64,000 bases of DNA, taken from positions 11,700,562 to 11,764,561 of the forward strand of contig NC_046654.1 of NCBI RefSeq assembly GCF_900324485.2. The letters run 5' to 3'. Origin of the DNA: Mastacembelus armatus. Taxonomy: Eukaryota > Chordata > Actinopteri > Synbranchiformes > Mastacembelidae. Under the pieces are notes generated by a model. That model did no database searches and was not told where the DNA came from. It was given only the letters and a program-made list of their open reading frames with translations. This document shows, in pieces, positions 49,801-62,783 of this stretch; the first letter of the stretch is position 1; every line of letters starts with the position of its first letter. Position numbers and translations under genes: made by a program.

Positions 49801-51180
49801 AAAAAAGTGACCCTACACAACACTATCCATCATCAGAAGGGATGACGCAGTGATCTACTAAGTAGATGCGACTCCTCACTGCAAACATGGAATCATTCTT
49901 TATGCTAAATGGTGGACAGATGGTTGGGCCCTCTGCAAGCAATCACAGCCAATGATTACCAAACTTCTCATCATCCACTATCAACTGGTGAGATGAAAAC
50001 AATAAGGTGGTGGGAAACAGTAGTAGGACTAATGCGAATTCGACCATCACAGTTGGAAATATTAGCCAGACCTTTTGTGGATAATATCTCTGACTGCATC
50101 TGTCTTTGTTGGTTTGTTAGAATGCCAAGGAATCTGTTTATTTTCGGAGGGAGGCTTAAAATGTTCTGGATGACGCTACAAACAACAAACAGAGGCTGGA
50201 GTTGCTTGTGAATATTAGCTACACACTGCCATTCTCTATTTGGCCATTACAAAATCCCCTCTAGACTTAGAGAATTTCCAAACACCAAATCTGGTAGAGA
50301 ACAAAGCAAGCACCACTGTATGCCAAACTTTGCTGTGAAATGCATGTAAAGCCCATTCAGAATGGATTTATATCAAGGTCTTATCTTGGGGCTGGCACAG
50401 CTCAGTATGAACAGTTGAAGGACAACTTTATAACCTTATCATCTTGTTAACAGCTCTCTGTGACAGTCATGTCTTTCATCGTGCATTTTTTTAAGTAGCT
50501 GTCATCGTGTTTTTATTCATTTAGTAATTTACTTCTTGTTAGTTAAATACTAGTCTGCACTGTGCCAAGATTATCCCTGAGGAACCCGAGTACTCATTCT
50601 GCATGGAGAGTACTATGAGAAATAACACTGGATCAATTATCATACTCAATTCACTCTGTAATGACAGAGTGAGAGAACACAACCTTGATATGCCCTTGCA
50701 TTTTCATGTGTCATAATGTTATATATTACTCGATATCTTGCTTCTTAACATTTGTCACAGAAAGAGAAACAAAGCTCCCACTGTGGAAACTTCTTATCTT
50801 TGGATTGCAGAGTACAATTTGTTTAAATTAGCTGTTTTTGCAGCAGGTTGATAGATATAAAGCAGTTGTGCATCTGGTATGAAAATATTTGAGATGCAGT
50901 GGTGGCATGTAACTAAGTAGATGTACTCAAGTGCAGAGAGGACCGTACTTTCTTTCTGAGTATTTACATTATGCTCCCATTTATGGGGCTGATATTATAC
51001 GTCTTAGTTTAGCACTTAAAAAACTTCTCACTTTGATATTTTGGTTTTGTTTGAAAATGTTATTCCCTGTAGCTTGGTTATAGTGTTTCTTTCATCAGAA
51101 TATCCAAAGGCAGCACAAATTTATTTGAACAGACCACAACCCCTACGCAGTATGGAGCTGGACACATAATAAGTCAGAAT
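46807..51180. other. Intergenic sequence, no gene seen
   Basis: Only short, unrelated ORFs occur. No splice-bounded exon with recognisable protein similarity and no RNA gene was found on either strand. Composition is even, with a few A/T runs. Confidence 0.55.
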
Positions 51181-51191
51181 GTATGTGTGTA

Positions 51192-51237
51192 TATATATAT
51201 ATATATCTATATACATATATAGATATATATATATATA
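51192..51237. repeat. Perfect AT-rich inverted repeat (hairpin)
   Basis: Arms 51192-51213 and 51216-51237 are exact reverse complements (22 bp) around a two-base CA centre; the arms are TA repeat with a matched CT/AG step. The sequence could extrude as a cruciform. Confidence 0.8.
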
Positions 51238-52746
51238 CTGTACATGCATGAGGCTGGTAGCATTTTTCTAGCCCTATATTTACTTCCCTGGCAGATATTA
51301 GATGCAGATTTGAGCCTCATGACCTGCTGGAAATGATTTAGGGAAATGAATTATACACACCTTTCCCTTTCTTACATCCCCCTAGGCAAGGCAGTCCTAC
51401 CTAACAAGACTGCAGCTGGGTCTATCCAACAGCAGCTCCACTGGAATATCTAATAGGCCTACTTTACTCCATGACCTGGTGATAAATGATGTTCAGAAGG
51501 TGACTGCTGGGTCATGTAGATACATTGCTCATGATGCCATGTGAAGTCATGAGGATCAGCAGGATAAGTAAACTCACCTCTTCTGGCACTTGATGCTTTT
51601 TAGCAGCATGTCTGTCTGCAGGCTTATTAAAACTTGGCTCCCTAATGAACATTTGCCCTTGAAGCCTGCTGAGTGCTTAGTGCTGCTCAGGAGACGGGGC
51701 TCTGGACACACGGGGCCTCTCTTCCTGCTCCCCACGGAGAGTTTGAGTATAAAACTCAGCTGTACCGGCACATGTGGGCAGAGTCATATGAATACTTTCA
51801 CATTACAGTGAACTGGAATTTTAACAAAAGACAGTCCACAGCATAAATTCGGTGGGTTTTTCCTCTGTCTTTTATTTTTGTAGAAATTAACTTTGGTAAC
51901 TAATGGCTAGAAGTGGATTTATTGGCTCTCTGACTGTTTTTTTGTTTAGAGTTTTTTCATTGTCATCTTGCAGTCCTTGCCCAAGGTGATTTAAACCCAA
52001 CCTGCTTGGAGAAAAAGGCAGTTCCACATGGGATGACTAAGACCCTGTTACCATGCCATGACTTTACACTGCATTGTGACATGCCAGTTTGCTTGTGTAC
52101 ATCTGTGTGTGTGTGTGTGTGTGTATGTATACAAGCAATGTTCCTCTTATACACATACATCTTGCAAAACTACCTACCTACCTACTTCCTTCCTTCTTTT
52201 CTGGTCCAGGCTAAGACGACTTTGACAAAAAAGAAAGCAATTTAAAGAGATTTCACCAAGTGCCATGATGAATGGAACCATTTCCCCCAACATCTGTCAG
52301 AGGCCTTGGTGTCTGTCTGCCTGGGGGGGGCTTTTACAGCCAGGTCAGCGCAGTCAGAGAGACTTCCTCCCTGAGCCTCATGTGCCTATTCTTCCCATCA
52401 GTCCCCTCTGATGGATCCAATGGTCATAACAACGTTTCATTGATTTCCTTTCATTGCCATTGCTCTGGCTGGACTGAAGTTTAGTCTTTGTTATATGCTG
52501 CTGTTGATGTTACCCTATTGACCCTCGCTCTGGAGGGATCCTCACCCAACACTGGTGGTTGGATAATTAGCGAAAGCAGAGAACACTTTGAAGTCATATT
52601 GACTAATTGTTGTGTCATCCCACTTCTTTCCTTGAAGCTCACACGCAGTAAAATAAATGTAGGTTATGGCAGGCCAATGGGCTATGGGGAAAAGGTTTAA
52701 TGGATTGAAAAATAACAGATTTATCATGCCTAATAGGAAGCTATTC

Positions 52747-52761
52747 AGGTCAAATTGACCT
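52747..52761. promoter_or_regulatory. Perfect palindromic oestrogen response element
   Basis: AGGTCAAATTGACCT is an exact 6-3-6 inverted nuclear-receptor repeat. It lies 6.8 kb upstream of ltbp2 and 11.6 kb past arel1. It is the second perfect example in the window; about 0.004 would be expected by chance in 64 kb with equal base use (12 fixed positions). Confidence 0.55.
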
Positions 52762-55700
52762 CATGCGTGGGAGTAAATCGCATCATGACTCTCTGGCGCT
52801 CGACCTATGCTGTTAATTGGGGGCAGTGAAGAAGAGTTTTTCATTCACCTAACTGTTGCTGAAGAGAGCACATGACTCTGCTCACAGCTAACCAAGCATG
52901 AGGCACATCCAGCGGGACCGGGAAGTCATCAAACATGAACATTACATGAGTGCTACATATGGGAAGTGCACTGCTTGAAAACACAGCTAGCAATTAGTTT
53001 GACCCAAACGACGCCCGGTGCCAGATTGATGTGTTATCGTGTCAGAGGCTGGAAGGCACGTGTCATCAGTGAGTCAGCCACTAAACTGGGTTTATGTATC
53101 ATCCTTTCCCAGCAGTAAAGGTAAACAGACTTTAACCTGCATTACTCAACAGGCTGCAGTCTAATATCAAAACAACTGACAGTTTGGGAAATTGTTCTTT
53201 TATCGTGTAAGTGTGTGGTTAGACTGTTGACTTGGTGGCTTTGGGGTCAGATTAAAAAAAAAAAAAAAAAAAGTCTTTCAGTGTCAGGCAGTCAAAGTTT
53301 CTGTGGCACAGCTGTTTGTTCTACAAACCCTAAAATAATTTTGTGGGTGCTGCAGAAAAACAAGAGGTTTCAAAGCTTCCACAAGACTGACTTACATCTG
53401 ACAGCGCCGTAAATACACTAAGATTTAAAGGGCAGATGTACAGAACACTTAACCATCCATGCGTTTACTTTCAAAATGATCACCATTACAGGCTGTTTTG
53501 TTGATACTTGGTTGAAAGTGTGTTGAAAAGGAGTGACTCTCTGGAGGCAATTAAAGGAGTTAAGTGAGTAGAATATAACACTTCCTGCATGAGTGTGAAC
53601 AGTATTTTTACAGGCCCTGGGTCAAAAATAAAACCACCTTTATAGGATCTGCATGGCACTCATTTAAAGCCGAAATAGATCTAATGTAGTCTCTTAACTT
53701 TTTGGGGAAACTGGAAATTGGTTTTGCAGTATAGGAGATAGGTCAGTTCATGTTTTTTGATGGTTAACTAGAAAGTCAGTGACAGGTTAGTGCCAGACAG
53801 CAGTGTTGAGTTCAGAGGTGCCTGTCTCACCTTTGCCCCAATTTCTAAAATATATGCATCCGGATCTATAACGTTGTCAGTAGTGAAACTGTTGAAGCAA
53901 TCGCTTCGTATGTGGAGTGTCTGTGGAGCAGTTGTTTTTTTTCCTCTTGTGGTGGATGACGGGATGTAGGGTAATTGTAGTAGATATCCATTTCTATCCT
54001 CCTGGTAAAAGTACTAATGTGGAAAATGCTTGACCTTAATTTTCCACGGCCAGTTTGTGGAGACACTGTGAAACAATGTCAACAAGACAGAACAGTGAAG
54101 CTGCGGTGCGCGTGGTCATCTATCATCCCTTCACGACAAATAGCAGCAGAGCCGGTCCAACGGGGCTTGTGGCCACATCACCACAAGAGGACAGAAGGAG
54201 GCGAGCCTGTGGGGCTCGGGCCAGCGGCTGGAGAGGCACGCTGAAACGAGGTTGAGAGGCCAGGAAAATTGGAAGGGAGGGAAAGAAAAAAAAAAACAAA
54301 AAACGGGCAGACGATAGAAGAAAGCTGCGGGTGAAAAACCAGGATGATCTATCACATACACTAACTCCTCATTCTGCTTTTTCTTCTCTGAATTCTGCTA
54401 AGAGCCAAAGAAAACATGGCAACTTAATAGTCAGAATTTACAAGAATGCACATTGTAGTGGGCAAATTCCCACTTCCCACTCTCATACAGACATTACCGC
54501 CAGTATTTATTTGTGCTGTGATTGATTTCATGTGAATCTGAATGTTTTGGCTGCATCTGGCTAATGACTACAAGGCCTCCCATCTTTAGAAATTGTATGT
54601 GTTCTGGAACATTATGGTAAGTTTTTATTTGACCTAATTGGCTGCCAGCAGGACACACTCTGCATCTGCGCCAGTAACATTTATCATGCAGTAGTGTGAC
54701 ATAATTCTACATATTGTTCAGTGGAGACACTTTTAAATCAAACATCAAGAGGCAGAAGAACTACGCTACAAAATTTCAAGGCTGAAGTGGAGAATTTAGA
54801 CAGTACTCACAGAATAGAGCAGTAGATTTTCAACTTTTCCAAAAGTGTGTTAGTCATTAAACAATTTTTTGCAATGAATTGAGAACTGTAAATAATACTA
54901 TATCCACAGCAATCTTCCTCTTTCTGTGTTGGGTGTATGTCTGTGGGTGCAACCTCAACCCTCTGAACCAACTCCCTTAGTTCAACAAATCTCACTTTCA
55001 AATGGTGAGAGAAAATGACACTCATGATTAGAGTTCTTTGTTATAACGTAACTCAGCTTCCTGTATCACATGTGAAATAGCAGAAATGATTCTGTCAGCT
55101 TTAACCAACCATGATAAAACCAAACCAATGGGAGAACTTTTCATGTATCTCGCCCTGAGTTGAAAGCAAGTGGACAGCAAGTGTCTTTCAAGTCTATCCT
55201 TTTTTAAATTCCTCTCTCGGAAACCTGAGTCCACTCAAATATTCAGAACTATTCAGAGCACCAACTCCAAAGGGGTCCTGTGTGTGCCAGTGGATAGTTG
55301 GAGTGGTTGCCTTGTGTTCGTACCACAACACAGTTATTACACCAGCAGAAAGCATACTGTACAAATCTAATCTGCGAGCCCCTGCTGATGAACCCTAGAC
55401 ATCAAGAGCAAGAAAAAGGAACTTCTTAGGTCTGCCTATAAAACATTTAGACCACATTACATAAAACCAGACATTCATCCTCTCCAGGTCTTAAACCTCA
55501 AAGAATCACGCTGACAATGTCACTGAATCATAGAGTAAATCAACAAAACTTAAAAACAGGAGGATGAATATAGTTTCTTTTAGTTTCTCCAGAATGAAAC
55601 CTGACACATGGTTTGACTTCAGTTGATGCAGCTGGCACCTGTTTGGTTATTCTACTGCTAGGAGTCTGTCTATAGCATAGACTGTCCATCTAATGATTTC

Positions 55701-58700
55701 TCTACCCACGCCAAAACTGCTTATCCTCTGGTGCTGCTTTTCCGAGGGGGCAAAGGGGTAATTTGGAAAAGGGAAGTACTTAATCTGATCGTTGTTCCAG
55801 TTTTCATGCTTATTTTTTTTAGCACTGACATCCCATACAGCTTAAAGCCTTTGTTAACTTAACAACTCACGTCCACAAATGAATGAGCTGATCATTCAGG
55901 CACGACGTAATGCATGGCAGATGCAATGCCAGTACTATGACATGCATCAGAAACACAGCCAACTGTGCTGAAGTGAGTCTAACTTTGACATGTTTCTGGA
56001 TAGCTCCACTGTTTGAAAGTGTAGAGGGAGTTTGTAGATTTTCCCTTTGTCTCCAGCAATGTATAACAATTCTGTGCTTGCAGGTTTGCAGGTTTGCATG
56101 TATAGTATGAAGCAATGATTTTTTTTCAAGCCAGTACTCGCAATACCCATTAGAAAAAAGCCAACTATGAAATCATGAAAGGCGCAGTGGAAGTGCCTGT
56201 CTTAAATAACACCCATGTGACCTACTTCTATTACCCAGCTGACAGCACTTCATTCATACAAGCTGTGAAAGGCCCTGTAGTCCTCGGACTGAGCACATTA
56301 CATTTATCCCGCTCTATCTTCAACTGTTTCCTCTTGTTGTGTGAATGCCCGTTTTATGTACACCACTCAGTCTGTTATGAAGCATGATGGAGGTCTTCTA
56401 TAATATTGCTTCCAAGGAAAAGCTGTCAGGTTCAATGAAAAAAAAAAAAAAAAAACTACATTAATAAAGCACATAATTTCAGCCTTTATGAAGCGGTTCA
56501 TTGCCAAACGAACTTTCTTTTTCCACATTTTCCCTCAGGTCCTCACTGCTGCCCAGTCTGAACAATGTCAGTATTATGTTAGCTGCTGGGCAAAGAGGCA
56601 GGAGGACTCAGGGCTTTGATACAACCAGCAAAAGGTAGCTAACGAGGAGATTGACGGGCCTTGTTGGTGCTCTCTATTGAAAGTCATCACAGAGACTGAT
56701 TCACTTGGATCACTTAAAATTCTGGAGGCAAGGCTAAGAATACGCTGTTGATACTTGGTTATAATGAGAGCCCTACATTCTGGGTGTAATGATACTGTTT
56801 GGCTTTCTAATGGGTACACTTGAACTCTGACACTTCGCTCGCTCAGCGGTGACATGGCGGTCACTCTCAACTAAACGGATACAAATGCTTCCCTTTCGGG
56901 ACATTCCCCCTAACAGGTGAACATGTAGAGTACGTTCCCATGACAGACTTCTTTAGAAGCATTAAATGCATCAGTGCATCAAAACATTTGCCTCACTGTT
57001 TCAGAATAGACCGAAATCCATGCAGAAAGTGAAGCAATTAAAAGCTCGAAAAGAAGTTGGAGACAAATCAAATCCACCTTGAGCTTTCTTCATCAACCAG
57101 TCGCTTGCGTCAATGCAATTCCAAGACTTGGAAACTGTTAGTGTTACTGAAACCTTGTGCTTTGTAAGAAACTGTGCAGTGCAATGCATTTATATTTCTG
57201 CTCTGGATTTGAAAGATGATAGGAGTGGCTTGGTTGTCATGCCAGAGTTTTCAAAGGACTCTTTGTGTAGAAGCATCGGTCATAGCCAGAGACATCCTCC
57301 TGGAATTTATTCTAGAGTTCCTCCAGATGCTGCAAATTGTATCACATTGGTCATGTTAAGGCTGTGTTTCATAACATGGATAGTTGCTCCACAGATCTTC
57401 AATGATTCCCCAACCAGAGCTACTTGTGCCCCAGGAGGAGCTACAGGGGAGACTGCTGAGTACCTCAACTAATCAGTAAATATTACAACTTTATTTGAAA
57501 AATATGGCCACATATTTCATCCGCTTTCGCATTTGAACACTACATGTTGCATTTAGGGGCAATGGTGGCATGGCAATGCATAAATAACCTAAAAGTTAAT
57601 AATTTTAATATATGGCTAAAGCCACTGATAAATGGCTGTGCAGCTTCTTCCACACCAAACCGGTATTATCCAAACTTCACCACACACTGCCAAAACCTTC
57701 TGAAAATATTATTGCAACAACATACACCTTTCCAGTTAAAGACCTATTCCAGTGAAAACATTTGGAACATGGCGGGTGGTGTCGAGTTAGTCTGATGCAT
57801 GGCTGCTGGTATTGTAGAGCAACACTGGAGCAGCAACCAGCTGCTAATAGCACCTAATGGGTTTGTCTGTGTGCACCCTGGTCACCCTGAGCAATGCTGG
57901 GGTGGACTGGACATGATCGGTTTCCGGGGGGGGGGTTCTGACACCATGCAGACAACATGGGTGGAGTGAGACTGCTAGACAGTCATGAGACAAATGCAGC
58001 CATCCTCTCTAATTAGATTTCTAATGGGTTGGAGGATGAACTTTAATCAGTGGTGCTCAGCCCAAATTTGCTTGGAGAGCCAACAGAAAAGAGGAGGGCA
58101 AGAGTCTGGTGAAAGAAGGATATTCTGTCTCTTAAAAAAAAAACTAATAACATATTTATTTATTGCTTTGCTTTTCTGGTAAAACTTCACTTTTTAGAGG
58201 TTTGTATAACTCAGCTACAGTATGGTGAGAACTAGAATGAATGGAGAGACTGTGAGTCCTCCCCTCCGCTGCTGTGTGTTGTTTTGATGGCAGTCCAGTG
58301 AGTGGTGATGGTTCTGGGGGACAACTCATGAGAGAGAGAGGGGGAGAGAGAGAGAGACAGGCGTGCATCTTTGTGGGTTGGATGAGGAGAGGGAGCCAAC
58401 TTGCTTTGGGTTGTTTGAGAGCTTATGGGAAAAGAGAAATGTGTTGTTTCCAGACAGTCAGAGGGAAAGTGATGATGCAGCATGGATAAGAGGGGGAGAT
58501 GAATGGGATTTGTTACATAACCTGACCAGTTTTCCAAGGTTTCAGTTCGAGTTTAAATTGTGAGCTTCCCGTTTACTGCTACAGCAGATCAAAGCAAGTC
58601 TGTAAGCCTACAATTTGCCAGGATGTGAAATGATGTTTTGCATGTTGTACTCTATAAAGTTTAACTGCGGCATGGTAAATTAGAGTGATTCACACCGCGC

Positions 58701-59150
58701 ATTAGCACTTAGATGAGATTAACTTAATAAAGATAAAGTGGACTAAATAAATAAGATATCATTTCAGTTTAAATAATAAGCAGTAGTGCTGTATGGGCCT
58801 TTAGAAAACCACATCTGGAAATGTTTTCTCATTTTTATGTCAGTGTAGTAGACTGTCAAATTGAAATTGAAATCGAAAGCAATGATTAATACATTTGCAT
58901 TCACAAAGACCGTAACTGCCCTGTTCGTGTGAATGGCAGAAAAATGCGCACTAACATGATGGAGCCGGGTAGAAAAAAGTGCGTGTGTGGGCACATAGAA
59001 CGAGCAGTGCACTGAGTGAAAAGCAACAGTAGAGTCGAAAAGGGGGAGTTTCTTCTTGCAAGGCGCAAGCAATCCCTACAAAAATTCCCGGTGACTTCAG
59101 ATCCAAGGAGGTGGTGATATTCATGGGAGCAGGATTCAAACTCTCTCACT
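52762..59150. other. Intergenic upstream region of ltbp2
   Basis: No gene is supported. The ORFs present are short and in no family I recognise. Homopolymers occur at 53254-53272 (A) and 56439-56455 (A), a G-run at 57926, and an AGAG-rich stretch at 58330-58357. Regulatory elements for ltbp2 are likely here but cannot be picked out by eye. Confidence 0.5.
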
Positions 59151-59560
59151 CACTGTAGGAGTACAACCTCAGCAGCCCTGGAGCCAACGCGCCGCTCTCT
59201 TTGCGTCTCTTTTCTTGTCTCTCATGAACTAAAACACAGGCAATGATGTTTCCCTAAAAAGTTTTGAAACTTTTTTTTTTCAGCGGTGGAAGGAGAAAAA
59301 CTCATAGTTTCTATTTTTGGACTGTAGTTAGGTGCTGATTTGATTACCTGAAGACATTCTCTGTTAGTCTTACCTGGGCATTATGAAGAGGTATCCAGGC
59401 TTTTTCATTCTTGGGAGAGGATGTCTTACTGCTGAACCTTTTTAACCAATAATCGCGTCAATCTGAGAGTTTTTATTTGCTCATATTTCAGTTACTCTCG
59501 GTAAAGTTGTAAAACGATCTGCCCTTTTACGCGGTAGTTTCAAAACTTTGCATGCTCAAA

Positions 59561-62500
59561 ATGGACCGTGCGGGATTTGCTGTTCTAATGGTTTTAACTG
59601 TCGCTCTCCTGCGAGTTGGTGCGGGTCACAAAAACACTGCAGGTGGGAGGAAAGAGGGTGCAGTAGCAGACCGAGCGGTCTGGGACCAGCAGCAGTCCCG
59701 GGTGAGGAGTCGAGGTCATTCTCCAAGGGAACCGGAGAACGGTGCATCCTCCGGACCATCCGATGAAACATCTCCTGGGACCGGCCAATCTAGGACTCTG
59801 GTCCGCCTGCCCCGCGGCACATCATCACAAGGGGATGGCAGACACATGTCCAAAGCGGGGCCGGCTCACGCTGGAGGCGCCTCCCGGGAGGACCATGCCC
59901 ATGCGTCGCGGGATAGTGCGCTGCGCAACGCCAGACACACAGCCGGCCAGCAGCACAGAACTAGAGTGAACCGCAGGCAGAGCAGCAAGCCAAGCTCTGC
60001 CAGCGCAAGAAAACTTGCTGGGTAAGAAAGACAGACACGTGCTCTACAGCCTAATATACAGTGTTTTTACTTTTCTTTATCAAGCTGTTCAAGCCGGGAC
60101 AGTGTGTGACCTACATGTCCATGTGCTTTACTGTAAAGTGGTAGTGACCCACTGAAGCAGAAAGCTTCTTCCTGTAAATGAACCCAATTGATGATCTGAC
60201 TTAATACCCCAGAGGAAAAGGCTACAAAGTGTTCCTTCATAGCAATGCAAAGCTTCTTGGATGAAGAACATAGTCCTGTCCTCCAGTGAAGGCCAAAGAG
60301 CTGCGTCCTGCTATGACAAAATATGACTTACAGTAGTGTATCTTGTCCTCAGGGTCGTGGCAGGACAAGGTTAAACACTATGTTGATCACTGGGTCGACA
60401 GTGGCAGCTTGTAATGAAAAGTAAATGTGTACATGAATGGGTGAACTGTATTTAAACAGCCCAGAAACCTTATTATCACCATTTATCCCATTACTACACA
60501 TTACAGTATATTTAAATTGTATTAGGAAAGTGGCTGCAGACTACTTCAATGTGTGTGCCCCAGTGTTGTGCAGTTGCCCGTGGCTTAATAATGGCTTAAT
60601 AATCGGAAACAGCTGCTTTTTTCTGATGGCCCTTTTTCCCTGCAAATCTGCAAATCCTTATTTTTTTTGTAGTCTCTGTCAAACTCCAAACACGATGATG
60701 GACTGTTTCCATATTAGAGCTCTTTTGTTTTTGTTAAATGAACCCTGGTGCAACCAGTCCTGTTTGTTCCATAGGGACACAGCATGATAACAGTGGAGGG
60801 TGGATGTTTATAATAGTCAGAGAGAGAGAGAGCTGAATGTCTCATCATGGGTTGCAGACAGTGTGGAGTATCTCTGTGTGACATACGAAGGCCACAGGTA
60901 AATCAATTAGATATAGGGCCAATTTACGAGGTGTGTTTGTGCTCAGACGTCAGAGCCAATCGGTGTGAAATCTGTAGTCATCCACATGATGTGTACTCAA
61001 CAAAATCAATTCGACATCTTGATAAAACCCAGTTTGTAACCTCTTCATCCACCTGTTAGCTCTTTAAAGATGGCTTTATGCTGCAGGACCATGAAAACAC
61101 CCACTTCTTGACGCTCAGGAGAAGTGATGGACAGGGCTGTCATGCAGTACTTCTGAATGCTTTATACTGAGACTCTCCAATGAATGGTGGGCATGTGTTT
61201 GTATGGAGGTCTTACATTGTATACATCCGTAGGCCCTGAGCTTTGAGACGCTAAAAACAACATTTCTATCTGCCAGATAGTTGCACTGAGGCGTGATTGC
61301 TTTGAGGTGCTGTCTGTTTGAAGCTGCACGTACAGAGAGAATAGTTGCCTGTAGGATTAGATCCAACTTTTTCTGCAGCAGGGGGTAAATGCCTTGTTTG
61401 ACATTTGCCAAAAGAACATATCCCAGTGAGGAATGAATAAGGTTCTTTGAGTTTTAAAGAAGCATAAAGGTAGAGTTGTATAAATCTGCAGGAACATTAC
61501 CTTATAGTAGTCTGCATGTAATTTTAACATTTTGATAAATTAACTTCAGATGAATCATCTGCTGCTTGTTAGAGAAAGTGTTTTCATGACACATTTCCTT
61601 TTGGAATTCCCACTCATCCTACTCATGTACTGTACCCACAGCTCCAGCAGCACTGGGTTCACTTAACTCCCCTTTACATTCAGGTTGACTCAGTCTGACT
61701 CCCCTTCTGTTTGCAGTCCAACTGTCAGACGTCTGACTGATCCCAAGAGCTCAGTGGTGAAATAATACTCCATCTCCTCATGTTGGAGTTTAAATAAAAA
61801 CATAACAAGGTGTCATCTGTATTTCAACCTGGGGCACGATGCTCATTATGCTGTGTAAAGGGCTCTGTTGCATATATACTGTACATCGGGCCCATGGAGT
61901 TTAAATGTGATGACTGATGTCTTTGGCATGGGCCTGACCCAGTGTGTGTGATTTATGACAAAGTAAAAGGGTCCAAAAAGACTTCATGTTATCCCTGTGA
62001 CGCCTAAGTAAGACTCGGAATATCTAATGAACGCAGTCTGAGGTTAATGAGTCAGGCCCCGTTATCTTCTCAAATCACCATGAGTCAGATTTCCACTTAC
62101 TGTAATATCTTGTGAAAAGATGATGGGGCTCAGAGCCATGCCAGCATGCTGACTGTTGCCCTGAAGTTGCTCTTGTGGTCTGGTGCCTTTTCATCTGTCT
62201 TGCTGCAAAATTGGCCTGCGCTGCAAGTGCGGATTAAAGAGTGCAAAGAATCCAGTTGTAACTGTTTAAAACTTGTCATCTCTCATTTGCTCAGTGATTT
62301 ATAGAAGATGCAGGGTGCTTTTCATGTCCCGTGTGTCTCGCATAATCCCTTAAAGGCTCAGATAACTCTGTATTTGTTTTCACTCTGGACTCTCGCATAA
62401 CAGACAGAGGGACTTGTGGGTCCACAGTCAGATAGAGTTTCGTGACTTGCCCTGAAATTTTTATCAAATAAAACGCAATTATAGCGTAATCTCTAAAGCG

Positions 62501-62783
62501 TTCATATCAATAGGCCAGCCACATCAGAATGATCTGAAACTTTAATAACTGTTGCAATCAGTTTGTCACGCAAAGGTTTGAGCCATTCCACCCTCATTGT
62601 TTTTGCTCTATGGGCTATGAAAAGGCTCTGTATATTGATGTGTGCTTGAAAACAGTGCCGTCAGTGTCTGATTTAACATTGTTTCTTGTATATGTATTCC
62701 TTTGTTCAGACCTAATGTCTGCGGAGGTCAGCAGTGCTGCTCTGGTTGGGCTTTGGCACCGGGAACGAACCGCTGTATAAAAC
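59561..62783 (+). CDS. ltbp2: Latent TGF-beta-binding protein 2, first two coding exons (continues past the window)
   Basis: Exon 1 is 59561-60021 and exon 2 is 62710-62783 (donor GTAAGT); the rest lies to the right. MDRAGFAVLMVLTVALLRVG then AG is a signal peptide. It is followed by about 130 residues of low-complexity basic, Ser/Gly/Arg-rich sequence (HKNTAGGRKEG...NRRQSSKPSSASARK), like the heparin-binding N-terminal region of LTBPs. Exon 2 begins the first EGF-like module, GPNVCGGQQCCSGWALAPGT then NRCIK, close to human LTBP2 NVCGGQCCPGW...NHCIKPVC. LTBP2 is a secreted microfibril-associated glycoprotein that binds fibrillin and, unlike its relatives, does not bind latent TGF-beta well. 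An upstream Met at 59552 is in frame but has a weaker context (T at -3) than the chosen one (A at -3, G at +4). Its place next to arel1 agrees with human 14q24.3. Confidence 0.88.

Noticed and set aside
59552-59560. Upstream in-frame Met (MLK) as the ltbp2 start
   Set aside because: Weaker start context than the Met at 59561; the signal peptide is complete from the second Met. Not excluded.
59561-62783. LTBP1, LTBP3 or a fibrillin instead of LTBP2
   Set aside because: The NVCGGQ-CC-GW pattern with NRCIK and the position beside arel1 fit LTBP2 best.
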